Shown: positions 24,526 to 33,929 of the stretch, piece after piece
Numbering within the stretch: position 1 is the stretch's first letter
How the letters are laid out: every line of letters begins with the position of its first letter
Assembly: GCA_934692625.1 (NCBI GenBank)
Contig: CAKUUC010000010.1
Location: forward strand, 18,211 to 82,210
Direction: 5' to 3'
Origin: an uncultured Candidatus Melainabacteria bacterium
GTDB taxonomy: Bacteria > Cyanobacteriota > Vampirovibrionia > Gastranaerophilales > Gastranaerophilaceae
Length of the DNA: 64,000 nucleotides
Program-made: the position numbers and the translations under genes
Notes under the pieces: model-generated
Told to the model about the DNA's origin: nothing
The model's database searches: none
The model's input: the letters and a program-made list of their open reading frames with translations, nothing else

Positions 24526-27519
24526 TTATGCAGACAGTGTGAAGATTTCGTAAATCTCTTCGTCTGTAAGTTCTGTAATAATCTTTTCACCTTCGTAAAC
24601 TGCCAAGTCTGCAAGTTCTTTTTTAGACTTAAGCATTTCATCAATTTTTTCTTCAAAGGTTCCAAGTGTTATCATACGGTGTACCATTACGTTTTTATCT
24701 TGTCCAATACGATATGTACGGTCTGTTGCTTGATCTTCAACTGCAGGGTTCCACCACAAGTCGTAGTGAATAACGTTTGTTGCGCTGGTTAAGTTCAAAC
24801 CTGTTCCACCTGCTTTTAGTGACAATATCATAACCTTGTATTGGTCTTCTGTTTGAAATTTTTCAATAAGTTCTTCACGTTGAGCAACTGTCAAACTTCC
24901 ATGGAAGAACAATGGTTCAGTGTTGCATTCTTGTGAAATTACTTTGCACAATATATCGCCCATTTCCTTGTATTGTGTGAAAATAAGCGTTTTTTCGTCA
25001 TTATCGATAATGTTTTGAACCAAATCCAAACATTTTTCCATTTTACCGGACAATTCTCTGCCCATATCGCCTGATTTTAGGAATTGATAAGGGTGGTTAC
25101 AAATTTGTTTAAGTGCTGTAATAAGTTTGAAGATGTTTCCACGTCTGTTAACTCCGGTAAATCCGCTAATTTTGGTCATCATTTCATTAAGAGTTTTTTC
25201 ATAAAGAACTGCTTGAACCTTAGACAAGTAGCAGTATTCGTTGAGTACCATTTTTTCCGGCAAGTCGGAAATTACGTTTTTATCAGTTTTCAAACGTCTT
25301 AAGACAAACGGAGAGATTGACATTCTCAATTTGCCGGCTCTTGAATGTTCTTTAAATCTTTCGATAGGAATTGCATAACTTTTTTGGAATTCTCTCAATG
25401 AGCCCAAGTAACCTTTGTTGATAAAGTCGAAAATGCTCCACAATTCTGTTAATCTGTTTTCAACCGGTGTACCTGTCATTGCAATTTTTACATCTGATTT
25501 TAACATTTTGATAGCCAAAGTTTGTGCTGTGTCAGGGTTTTTGATGTTTTGGGCTTCATCAACAATAATCATACTCCAACCCTGTTTTTTGAGTTCTTCG
25601 ACATCTATTCTCATTATTGCGTAAGTTGTTAAAATTACATCGTGATTAACATCGAGTTTTCTGTCTGCTCCGTGATAAATTACTGCATCAATTTCAGGGG
25701 CAAAAAGTTGAAGTTCTTTCATCCAGTTCCCCATAAGAGTTGTTGGACAAATTACTAAAACCGGTTTTTTCAAGCGGTTTTCTTCCTTCATTTTTAGGAT
25801 TAAACTTATAACCTGAATTGTTTTACCTAATCCCATATCATCGGCAATACATGCACCAAAACCTTTGACTATATTTGTCCATAACCATCTCAAACCGATT
25901 TCTTGATAAGGTCTTAATTCACCTTTCAGGCCTTTTGGTAATGTCATTTCTACAGGTTTTGTAAAGTCAGAGAGAACTCTTGCAAATGCTGCATCGTAGT
26001 CAAATTCATATTGATCAAGTTGACCTGATAATGATGCATGGATAAGTTCCATTCGTGACATAGATTTAAGGTTAGATTTTGCAATTTGTTCAAAAATCTT
26101 TTTGCCTTCTTCTTTGTCAACCAAAACGTATTTATTTTTGTATTTGATTAGACCGTTGTTATTATCAAGTAATTTTTGGTATTCTTCCAAAGAAATTTTT
26201 TCATTTCCAATGGCAATTTCATAAGAAAATTCCAAGATATCGTCTAGTGATACTTTTGATGCGGAAGTATTGTTATTGATTAAGTTTGCTAAATCTTCCG
26301 AGCGGGATTCTTTTACTTTTGCATTGATAGAAGCTCTCGGGATAACAATATTTTGCAATGCTTCTGGCAAAATAACTTCAATTTGTGCTTTTTGAAGATA
26401 GTATGTAGTTTGAGTAATGATTTTATATACTTCATTCAAATTCAAATCTAAGTATAATTTGTCTTCATCTTCAAAAACTTGTTCAAGTTCCGGCATATAG
26501 CGCAAAGCGTAATTCAATTGTTTTTCAACAATTCTTGAAATATCAGATGCTTTTGCTCCAAATACTTCATCTTCTGTATACAGACTGTCAATTAAGACAC
26601 TTTCGTCAGTTTTTCTATTTTTGATATAGACTTTTAGTCTAAACATATCATCATCTGCGTTTTCAATTTTGAAAAACGGAATTACGTCGTATTTACCCAA
26701 ATATAGTTCATCAAACCACTGAGCGAAACTTTCTGCGTAATCTTTACCTTTGATAACTGCTTTTTGTTCTAAATCTTTTAATAAGTATTGACCAGATTTT
26801 ACATCTTTAAATCTATACATTTTTATGCCTAAAAATTTATAAATTACATAATTTAAGTATGTATAAATAAATTCATAGACAAAGTTTTTAGGAATTTCAC
26901 CATCGATAAACAAATCTTCCGGCATGCATTCTTCAAATTGGTTGACAATTCTTGCCATTTTTGAATTGTTGATAATTGGTTCATAAACAATTCGGAACAT
27001 TTGTCCGTAACGTTTGACTGTTGGAATGAAATACAATTTTTCAATCAATTTCATAACAAAGTATGTCAATTTATTCAAATAGATAAATGTTGGTGATAAA
27101 TCGGCTAAATCTACAATGTTTCCAAATCCGCCAAAGTAGTCCATAATAATGTCCCAAGCCATAAAGTATCCGACTTCATCTTTGAAAACTTCTGACTTAA
27201 ATCTGAATAATGAGCCTTTTGATTTTAAATAATATTGAAAATTGTTTGTTGGAGTAACAAAAAAGGATAGGTTATTTTTGTATGATAATTTAGAAGGTTT
27301 GTTTATCAAATAGAAATTTGTGTTACGAGTAGGAGCGTTTGGGCTCAAAAATACACCGGCAAATTCGTCTTCAATGATTTGGTATATCATACTCAACGTG
27401 TAACGAAAATCTTTGTTTTTGAAATGTTCCGGATTTTCACTCAGGTTAAAAAATAACTCATCTACGTTGTTCTTTTTGAACGAAAAATCAATGTTTAAAT
27501 CTTCTATTTTGTTACTCAT
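24526..27519 (-). CDS. SNF2-family DNA/RNA helicase
   Basis: A 997-residue SWI2/SNF2 ATPase. The motor occupies about 540-990: Walker A ADDMGLGKT (about 558), DEAQNIKN (about 652), MTGTPVENRL, LIFTQYKEMG and TDRTYRIGQDK (about 935). The first about 500 residues have no motif that I recognise, beyond the acidic helical stretches usual in bacterial relatives. SNF2 proteins translocate on duplex DNA and displace or remodel bound proteins; the bacterial members are often linked to stress and transcription recycling. It is chromosomal, just outside the island, and is not close in sequence to the island helicase. ATG 27519 has weak ribosome-site support. Confidence 0.92.
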   Translation of the reverse strand: MSNKIEDLNIDFSFKKNNVDELFFNLSENPEHFKNKDFRYTLSMIYQIIEDEFAGVFLSPNAPTRNTNFYLINKPSKLSYKNNLSFFVTPTNNFQYYLKSKGSLFRFKSEVFKDEVGYFMAWDIIMDYFGGFGNIVDLADLSPTFIYLNKLTYFVMKLIEKLYFIPTVKRYGQMFRIVYEPIINNSKMARIVNQFEECMPEDLFIDGEIPKNFVYEFIYTYLNYVIYKFLGIKMYRFKDVKSGQYLLKDLEQKAVIKGKDYAESFAQWFDELYLGKYDVIPFFKIENADDDMFRLKVYIKNRKTDESVLIDSLYTEDEVFGAKASDISRIVEKQLNYALRYMPELEQVFEDEDKLYLDLNLNEVYKIITQTTYYLQKAQIEVILPEALQNIVIPRASINAKVKESRSEDLANLINNNTSASKVSLDDILEFSYEIAIGNEKISLEEYQKLLDNNNGLIKYKNKYVLVDKEEGKKIFEQIAKSNLKSMSRMELIHASLSGQLDQYEFDYDAAFARVLSDFTKPVEMTLPKGLKGELRPYQEIGLRWLWTNIVKGFGACIADDMGLGKTIQVISLILKMKEENRLKKPVLVICPTTLMGNWMKELQLFAPEIDAVIYHGADRKLDVNHDVILTTYAIMRIDVEELKKQGWSMIIVDEAQNIKNPDTAQTLAIKMLKSDVKIAMTGTPVENRLTELWSIFDFINKGYLGSLREFQKSYAIPIERFKEHSRAGKLRMSISPFVLRRLKTDKNVISDLPEKMVLNEYCYLSKVQAVLYEKTLNEMMTKISGFTGVNRRGNIFKLITALKQICNHPYQFLKSGDMGRELSGKMEKCLDLVQNIIDNDEKTLIFTQYKEMGDILCKVISQECNTEPLFFHGSLTVAQREELIEKFQTEDQYKVMILSLKAGGTGLNLTSATNVIHYDLWWNPAVEDQATDRTYRIGQDKNVMVHRMITLGTFEEKIDEMLKSKKELADLAVYEGEKIITELTDEEIYEIFTLSA

Positions 27520-27560
27520 ATTTTTACCTTTATAAAGTTTGTTTGGGTGATAAATTTAAT

Positions 27561-27590
27561 AAGCGGATAGATTAAAAAATCTATCCGCTT
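27561..27590. terminator. Hairpin between gpmI and SNF2 gene
   Basis: Perfect 13-bp stem AAGCGGATAGATT / AATCTATCCGCTT with a 4-base loop, 10 bases beyond the gpmI stop. Its U-run is weak on the minus strand. Confidence 0.6.
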
Positions 27591-27599
27591 TTAGTATAT

Positions 27600-29126
27600 T
27601 TATTTAATTAATGATTTACCTGTCATTTCTGCAGGTTGCTTAATATCAAGCAGTTGCAACACTGTTGGAGCAACATCACAAAGAGCACCTGTTGGTCTTA
27701 ATTCAGCATCTTTTGGACCATTGATTAAGACAAATGGAACTTCATTTGTTGTGTGTGCAGTTTGAGGTTTTCCGGTTGATTCATCAACCATAACTTCTGA
27801 ATTACCGTGGTCTGCTGTTAATAGCATTGTGATGTCGTGTTCTTTACAAGCAGCAGCAATTTTACCGACACATTCATCAACAACTTTGCACGCTTTTGTT
27901 GCGGCTTCAATAACACCGGTATGACCAACCATATCAGGGTTTGCAAAGTTTACTAGAATGAATTGATATTTAGGGGCATTGATTGCATTCAAAACGTTGT
28001 CACAAACTTCGTAAGCGCTCATTTCAGGTTGCATATCATAAGTTGCAACTTTGGGAGAAGCAACAAGAACACGAGTTTCGTGAGGTTGAGGTTCATCAAT
28101 TCCGCCGTTGAAGAAGAATGTAACGTGTGCATATTTTTCGGTTTCTGCTGTTCTGAATTGGTTAATTCCGTTTGCTTCCAAAACATCACCTAAAATATTT
28201 ACAAGTTTTTCTTTCGGGAATGCAACTGGGAATGTGAAAGTTGCTTCGTAACTTGTCATTGTTGTGTACAAAATATTTTTAAGAACTTTTTTACGTTTGA
28301 ATCCGTCGAAATCTGCAAAATTGATAGCTTTTGTTATTTCTCTTGCTCTATCAGGACGATAGTTGAAGAAAATTATTGAATCGTTATCGTGAATTCTTGA
28401 TTCTTCACCACCAATAACGGTTGGCAATACAAATTCATCGGTTTCGCCTTTAGCGTAAGATTGTTTAACTCCTTCAATAGCAGATGGAGCGTGTTCACCT
28501 TCGCCTAATAGCAATGCGTTGTAACCTTTTTCAACTCTGTCCCAACGATTATCCCTGTCCATGATGTAGTAACGTCCGATAATTGTTGCAATAGGAGGAA
28601 AATTGTATTTTTTCAATTCATCTTCAACAACTTGCAAGTATTCACAAGCACTTGAAGGTGGTGTGTCACGACCATCTAAGAATGCGTGAACGTAAACTTT
28701 TTTCAAACCTGAATCTGCTGCCATTTTGATTAATGCTAGAACGTGGTCGAGTGATGAGTGAACACCACCAGTTGAAACTAATCCATAGATATGAAGTGCA
28801 GAGTTGTGTTTTTTAGCATGTTCAATTGCATTCAAAAATCTTTCGTTTTTGAAGAAAGAACCATCTTTGATTGCGTTGTTAATTTTTGACAAATCTTGGT
28901 AAACAATTCTTCCAGCGCCCAAATTCAAGTGGCCGACTTCTGAATTACCCATTTGACCGTGCGGTAAACCTACGTTTTCGCCATCAGCTTTGATTTGAAT
29001 AAATTTTTCTTCGTTTTCCAATTTCGGAACATTAACAGGGTGTGCCAATTTTGTAGCATCGTACTTTTCAGAACCTGTTGAAATGCCCCAACCGTCCATT
29101 ATACATAATAAAACTCGTTTAGTCAT
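27600..29126 (-). CDS. gpmI: 2,3-bisphosphoglycerate-independent phosphoglycerate mutase
   Basis: 508 residues, full length. It interconverts 3- and 2-phosphoglycerate in glycolysis in the cytoplasm. The alkaline-phosphatase-fold markers are visible: CIMDGWGIS with the metal Asp, catalytic Ser62 in GNSEVGHLNLGAGR, HAFLDGRDTPPSSA, and the late metal site TADHGNSE followed by THTTN-like AHTTNEVP. Two Mn ions are expected. It is monocistronic, leftward, with flanking gaps of about 80-90 bases. No sign of decay. It supports a fermentative, glycolytic metabolism. Confidence 0.96.
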   Translation of the reverse strand: MTKRVLLCIMDGWGISTGSEKYDATKLAHPVNVPKLENEEKFIQIKADGENVGLPHGQMGNSEVGHLNLGAGRIVYQDLSKINNAIKDGSFFKNERFLNAIEHAKKHNSALHIYGLVSTGGVHSSLDHVLALIKMAADSGLKKVYVHAFLDGRDTPPSSACEYLQVVEDELKKYNFPPIATIIGRYYIMDRDNRWDRVEKGYNALLLGEGEHAPSAIEGVKQSYAKGETDEFVLPTVIGGEESRIHDNDSIIFFNYRPDRAREITKAINFADFDGFKRKKVLKNILYTTMTSYEATFTFPVAFPKEKLVNILGDVLEANGINQFRTAETEKYAHVTFFFNGGIDEPQPHETRVLVASPKVATYDMQPEMSAYEVCDNVLNAINAPKYQFILVNFANPDMVGHTGVIEAATKACKVVDECVGKIAAACKEHDITMLLTADHGNSEVMVDESTGKPQTAHTTNEVPFVLINGPKDAELRPTGALCDVAPTVLQLLDIKQPAEMTGKSLIK

Positions 29127-29218
29127 TTTGAAATCCCTTCTTTCCAGTGTACGCTAGCAAGAGTTTATCAAAAACATGTTTTTTTTTCAATGATAAATTT
29201 TAAAGCCCAAAACGCGCT

Positions 29219-30502
29219 CTAGTTCGGGATTTTTACGCAAAATTCTGTTCGTACACCCTCTTCGCTTGTTGCAATTATTTCTCCACCATGAGCCATTGCG
29301 ATTTGTTGAGATAAATAGAGCCCTAAACCTGTTCCGACTTTGCGGAGTTTTTTTGCTGCTGAGTAGTATTTATTAAATATCATTTTTAATTCGTCTTTTG
29401 AAATTCCTTGTCCGTAATCAATGACAGAAATCGTTATGCCTTCTTGATATTTGCCAATTTTTATGTCGATAAATTTTTGGGTATTACTGTGGTCAATGGC
29501 ATTCGAGATGAGATTTTTAATTACTCTGCGAAGTTGCATCGCGTCAGCGTTTATCAAATTTATTGATTCTGATGGAATGTATTTGATTTCGATTTTATTT
29601 TCAGCAGCAATCGGTTGCATTTCTGTAATGATTTCTTCAATAAACGGATTGATTTCAATGTCGCTTCGTATAAGTTTTATTCCTTGTTCTCGTAATTTGT
29701 ATGTTTCCAAGAGGATTTGTACAAGTTCAAGTAGGTTTTGATTAGATGTTTTCATACTGTCAAGTGCGTATTTCTGTTTGTCAGAAATTTCTCCAAACTT
29801 GTTTGCTAAAAATAAATCAATAATGTTCGAGGCTGCAACGATAGGAACTTTCAAGTCATGAGTAAGTGTTGCTACAAAATCATCTTTCAACGTTTCAATT
29901 TCTTTTTCTGTTGTAATGTCTTTTATAATTAAGACAAATCTTTTTTTCTCAAGTGAGGTCAAAGGTTGAGAGTTTATTATAAAATTGTTTGTCGGAGTAT
30001 GCTTGATGAATATTTCTGTATTGTTTAGGCCTGAAATGTCAAAATCTTCGTCTTTTACCGGTTGGATAAATTCAAAAACATTTTTGCCGATAATATCTCG
30101 CCCTTTAATTCCAAACCAATTCAAAATTTTTGGTGTTGCTCGTAAAATTTCAAATTTTTCATTGATAATCAAAATTCCATCAGATAAGGAATTAATAACT
30201 GATTCCAAAAGTTTGTTTTGCCTCATCAATTCTGTTTGATATTCAATAATCATTTTTTCTCTGTCATTAAGGGTTTCAACCATTCTATTGATACTATCGG
30301 TAACATTTTGATAGGTTGGGTGTTCTACTTTTTCGATTTTAGTTGATAAATTTCCGTATCTGATAGAGTCAACTGTTGTTGTGACTTTGCCTAAATAATC
30401 ATTTATTTTTGACCATCTTTTATTCGTTCTTCTGGTAATGAAAAATAGGCTGATAAATACCAGAATTACGCAAATATTGACTAAATAAAAATATGAAAAC
30501 AT
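29219..30502 (-). CDS. Membrane sensor histidine kinase with PAS domain
   Basis: 427 residues: one N-terminal membrane helix (about 5-23), a HAMP-like linker (about 27-85), a coiled coil, a PAS domain (about 96-200), HisKA with phospho-acceptor His215 in TLTHDLKVP, and a HATPase domain with N box NLISNAIDH, G1 VIDYGQGIS and G2 GTGLGLYLS. With only one membrane helix the sensing is probably internal, through PAS. No response regulator lies beside it, so it is an orphan. Its upstream region (30503-30594) is divergent with the HAD-TPR-aspartokinase operon. Confidence 0.92.
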   Translation of the reverse strand: MFSYFYLVNICVILVFISLFFITRRTNKRWSKINDYLGKVTTTVDSIRYGNLSTKIEKVEHPTYQNVTDSINRMVETLNDREKMIIEYQTELMRQNKLLESVINSLSDGILIINEKFEILRATPKILNWFGIKGRDIIGKNVFEFIQPVKDEDFDISGLNNTEIFIKHTPTNNFIINSQPLTSLEKKRFVLIIKDITTEKEIETLKDDFVATLTHDLKVPIVAASNIIDLFLANKFGEISDKQKYALDSMKTSNQNLLELVQILLETYKLREQGIKLIRSDIEINPFIEEIITEMQPIAAENKIEIKYIPSESINLINADAMQLRRVIKNLISNAIDHSNTQKFIDIKIGKYQEGITISVIDYGQGISKDELKMIFNKYYSAAKKLRKVGTGLGLYLSQQIAMAHGGEIIATSEEGVRTEFCVKIPN

Positions 30503-30543
30503 GTATGACTTTTTATCTTTCTTTTTTTGAAATTCTCTCTTTA

Positions 30544-30552
30544 TGCTATAAT
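30544..30552 (+). promoter_or_regulatory. Extended -10 of the HAD-TPR-aspartokinase operon
   Basis: TGCTATAAT, a consensus extended -10. TTGAAA at 30527 is too close (14 bases) to be an ideal -35. A GAGG site precedes the ATG at 30595. Confidence 0.55.
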
Positions 30553-30594
30553 TATACCAGACAGATTGATATTTGTTAAGATGTTGAGGTTTTT

Positions 30595-31077
30595 ATGTCA
30601 GGAATTAAGCTTCCAAAAACAGTAAAAATGGTTATAACCGATTTTGATGGTATAGTTACAGATAATTGCGTTTATATTAACGAAGATTTTTCAATGAGTA
30701 GAAAACTAAATTTTAAAGATGTTATGGGCTTTTCAATTTTAAGAAAGAATGGATATGAAATAGCGATTATTTCCGGAGAAAAGAATTCTGCAATTGAAAC
30801 AATGGCTAAGAAATTTAAAATTGATGAAATTCATCAAAATATAAGAAATAAAATTGAAGTTTTGAAAATGATTATTGAAAAATATAATTTGAGTCAAGAA
30901 GAATACGTTTATCTGGGCGATGATGTAAACGATTTGGAATGTTTAAAGTTTGCAAAGTATAAAATTTCCGTGCCACATGCTGTTGACAAAGTTAAAAAAG
31001 TTGATAATATACAAATAACGCAAAGTCAGGCTGGTGATGGAGCATTTAGAGAGGTAGCAGATTGTTTGGTTGGTTAG
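30595..31077 (+). CDS. KdsC-type HAD phosphatase
   Basis: 160 residues of the HAD IIIA/KdsC family: nucleophile motif ITDFDGIVTD, ISGEKNSA with the motif II Ser, Lys in motif III and GDDVNDLE as motif IV. Family members dephosphorylate 3-deoxy-manno-octulosonate 8-phosphate in lipid A-core synthesis, or related sialic-acid-type sugar phosphates; which applies here is undecided. The last 16 bases overlap the TPR gene. No kdsA or kdsB is in this window, so assignment to Kdo synthesis is tentative. Confidence 0.82.
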   Translation: MSGIKLPKTVKMVITDFDGIVTDNCVYINEDFSMSRKLNFKDVMGFSILRKNGYEIAIISGEKNSAIETMAKKFKIDEIHQNIRNKIEVLKMIIEKYNLSQEEYVYLGDDVNDLECLKFAKYKISVPHAVDKVKKVDNIQITQSQAGDGAFREVADCLVG

Positions 31078-32549
31078 AAAAAATCAGGTCAGAAATTAAA
31101 AACCTTAACTTGTCGATAACTTCATATCAAAAAGATACGGTAATTCAATCCTTACCAACGATTGCTTATGTTAACAAAGCCAAAAAATATATAGATAAGA
31201 AACAACTTGATGAAGCCGAACGTTTGTTACATCGTGCATTGGATATTTCGGAACAAGATGCCTTGGTTTATAAATATCTTGGTAAAATTCGAGAACGTAA
31301 AAATGATTTTGAAAATGCAATAAAATACTATGACAAATCCGCAAAATTGAATGCTAATGACAAAGAAATTTGGCTACGTTTAGGGATGTGTCAACTCAAT
31401 ACAAAACTGTTGGATGAAGCTATAATTTCTTTTGAAAAGGCAAACAAGGTTTCTCCGATGAATACAGATGTTTATACCGGTTGGGGTATGACATTGATGA
31501 GATTGAAAAAGTATAAAAATGCCAAAGATAAATTTGTAATGGCGACCAAAATCAATAAGTACAATTATACAGCAATTCTTTTATCTGCGGTAATGGAAGT
31601 CAGATTGGGCGAGTATGAACCTGCAGAAATGAAGTTGGCATTTTTGACAAAAATAGCACCAAATGAGAGTAGCACTTATGAATATGCGAATTTGATGCTT
31701 ATCAAGTCAAATTATCAGGAAGCGGAATTATATGCAAATAAGTCAATAAATATTAATCCGCAAATGTTGCCGTCGTATTTCATATTGGGTGAAATTTATT
31801 CGACACAAAAAGATATTGCCAAGACAGAAAAAGTGTTCAGAACTGCGATTAGTAACGATTTGGAAAACTCAACTCTTCACTTTGAGTGGGGAAAAGCTTA
31901 TATGCGACTTTTGGAATTTGAAAAAGCGCACGAACAGTTTGCTGTCGCTTTGCAAGAAGAACCAAATTTTATGGAAGCGAAAATCGGAATTGCTTTAACA
32001 AGTGCGTATAATGGTGATTTTTCAATTTTGGATGAGATTGAAGAAAAATATTCCGAAAATGTGTACGTGCAAGAGGCAATGGGTTTTGAAAAATATTCAA
32101 AGGGTGAATATGCCGAATCAATTGATTTATTTAAAAAGGCTTTGAAGTTTGACCCTCAAGAGTATTACAATGTTTTGAATATTGCAAGGGCTTATCGGCA
32201 ACTTGGTGACAAAACAAAAACAAAAGAGTATTTTGAAAAATTTACAACGGAGAATCCACAATATTTACCGGCACTTGTAGAATATTCAAAATGGCTGATG
32301 TCGCTTGAAGATTATGCAGATGCACAACGTAAACTTCGTAAAGCAGAAAAGATTAATGAAAAAAATGTCGAAGTGTTAAATTTGTTATTTTATTGCGCTT
32401 ATAAACTTGTAAAAGATAATGTTTGCGAATATAATATAAAGGAAGCAATTTCGGTTGCTAACAAAATAAAAAATTTGGGTTCTTTTGAATATGAAAATGA
32501 AGAAAAGGAACTTGAAGCAATTCTAGATAATTTGCAGGGGAATAACTAA
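31062..32549 (+). CDS. TPR-repeat protein (495 aa)
   Basis: At least ten tandem 34-residue TPR units run from about residue 35 to 470 (for example ALVYKYLGKIRERKNDFENA and EIWLRLGMCQLNTKLLDEA), forming a superhelical scaffold for protein partners. There is no signal peptide and no catalytic domain. The start overlaps the HAD gene by 16 bases and the stop lies one base before the aspartokinase start codon, so all three are co-transcribed. Its partner is unknown. Confidence 0.88.
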   Translation: MFGWLEKIRSEIKNLNLSITSYQKDTVIQSLPTIAYVNKAKKYIDKKQLDEAERLLHRALDISEQDALVYKYLGKIRERKNDFENAIKYYDKSAKLNANDKEIWLRLGMCQLNTKLLDEAIISFEKANKVSPMNTDVYTGWGMTLMRLKKYKNAKDKFVMATKINKYNYTAILLSAVMEVRLGEYEPAEMKLAFLTKIAPNESSTYEYANLMLIKSNYQEAELYANKSININPQMLPSYFILGEIYSTQKDIAKTEKVFRTAISNDLENSTLHFEWGKAYMRLLEFEKAHEQFAVALQEEPNFMEAKIGIALTSAYNGDFSILDEIEEKYSENVYVQEAMGFEKYSKGEYAESIDLFKKALKFDPQEYYNVLNIARAYRQLGDKTKTKEYFEKFTTENPQYLPALVEYSKWLMSLEDYADAQRKLRKAEKINEKNVEVLNLLFYCAYKLVKDNVCEYNIKEAISVANKIKNLGSFEYENEEKELEAILDNLQGNN

Positions 32550-32550
32550 A

Positions 32551-33816
32551 TTGAAAAAGATTATCGTACAAAAATTTGGCGGAACTTCAGTTGCCGATAC
32601 AGACAAAATCAAGAATGTAGCAAAAACAGTTATCCGTGAAAAAAATAACGGGAATGATGTAGTTGTAGTTGTTTCAGCAATGGGACATACGACAGACCAT
32701 CTTGTAAAAATGGCTTATGATATCAATGCAAATCCTTCAAGCAGAGAGATGGATATGCTTTTGTCTACAGGGGAATGTGTTTCTATTGCTCTTTTGACTA
32801 TGGCTATTCAAGCGCAAGGATATAAGGCAGTTAGTTTCAATGCTACACAAATTGGTATTTTGACAGAAAATGTGCACTCAAAGGCAAGAATTATTGATAT
32901 AAAAACCGAAAAACTTAAAAAGAATTTGAATGAAGGTAATATCATTGTTGTTGCAGGATTTCAAGGTGTTACAGAAGATGGCGAAATTACTACATTAGGT
33001 CGTGGTGGTTCAGATACGTCTGCCGTTGCTTTGGCTGCCGCTTTGAACGCTGAAAGATGCGATATTTATACAGATGTTGAAGGTGTTTATACGACAGATC
33101 CGAGAGTTGTTCCAAATGCTTCCAGATTAGATATTGTATCTTATGAAGAAATGCTTGAATTGGCTCATGCAGGAGCAAATGTACTTCACCCGAGAAGTGT
33201 AGAAACCGCAAAACAATATTCTGTTCCACTTAGGGTACGTAGCAGTTTTAATTTAGATAATATGGGAACTTTAATAGTAGGAGTTGACAAAATGGAAATA
33301 AACAAACCGGTTACAGGAGTTGCAGCGGATTCATCACAAGTAAGAGTAGTTGTCTGTGAAGTTCCGGACACTCCGGGGGAAGCGGCAACATTATTTAGCA
33401 GTCTTGCTGAAAAAAATGTTTCAGTTGATATGATTATTCAATCTTATGCTCGCAAAACCTCAAAAACTAATGATATTGCGTTCACTATTTCAAAAGAAGA
33501 TTTGCCAAAAGCACTTGATGTTTTGGAAGAAGTAAAGCGTAAATTGGGTGCTGCAGATGTTCGGATTGATGAAAATATTTCAAAGGTTTCAATTATTGGT
33601 GCAGGCATGATTGATAGACCCGGGATTGCATCAACAATGTTTGAAACACTTGCAAATGCCGGTATTAACATCAAGATGATTTCAACAAGTGAAATCAAAA
33701 TCAGTTGTTTGATTAACAAAGAAGATGCTAATGCGGCAGTAAAAGCGTTGCACGAAGTATTCAATCTTGGTTGTGACGAGATTGCTGATGTTAAAGGCAC
33801 TTTGCCTGACGTATAA
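32551..33816 (+). CDS. lysC: Aspartate kinase
   Basis: 421 residues. It phosphorylates aspartate, the first step to lysine, diaminopimelate, threonine and methionine. Kinase motifs are KFGGTSV (about 7-13), STGE and GRGGSDTSAVALA; two C-terminal ACT domains (about 265-420) would bind the feedback inhibitor. The start is TTG at 32551 with CAGGGG 11 bases before it. dapF, a later step of the same pathway, lies 4 kb downstream in the same direction. It is the last gene of the three-gene operon and is followed by a hairpin at 33830. Confidence 0.95.
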   Translation: MKKIIVQKFGGTSVADTDKIKNVAKTVIREKNNGNDVVVVVSAMGHTTDHLVKMAYDINANPSSREMDMLLSTGECVSIALLTMAIQAQGYKAVSFNATQIGILTENVHSKARIIDIKTEKLKKNLNEGNIIVVAGFQGVTEDGEITTLGRGGSDTSAVALAAALNAERCDIYTDVEGVYTTDPRVVPNASRLDIVSYEEMLELAHAGANVLHPRSVETAKQYSVPLRVRSSFNLDNMGTLIVGVDKMEINKPVTGVAADSSQVRVVVCEVPDTPGEAATLFSSLAEKNVSVDMIIQSYARKTSKTNDIAFTISKEDLPKALDVLEEVKRKLGAADVRIDENISKVSIIGAGMIDRPGIASTMFETLANAGINIKMISTSEIKISCLINKEDANAAVKALHEVFNLGCDEIADVKGTLPDV

Positions 33817-33829
33817 CAAGTTTTTATTA

Positions 33830-33867
33830 TTCAAACAGGGAATTTTTGTAAAAATTCTCTGTTTGAA
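33830..33867 (+). terminator. Long hairpin after lysC
   Basis: TTCAAACAG-GGAATTTTT pairs with AAAAATTCT-CTGTTTGAA across a GT turn (one G-U pair). There is no strong U-run after it, so termination efficiency is uncertain. Confidence 0.6.
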
Positions 33868-33929
33868 CTAGCAAATTAATTATTTTCTGTATTTATATAT
33901 GTGTAGTGTTTAAAAAATAGGAAAAACTA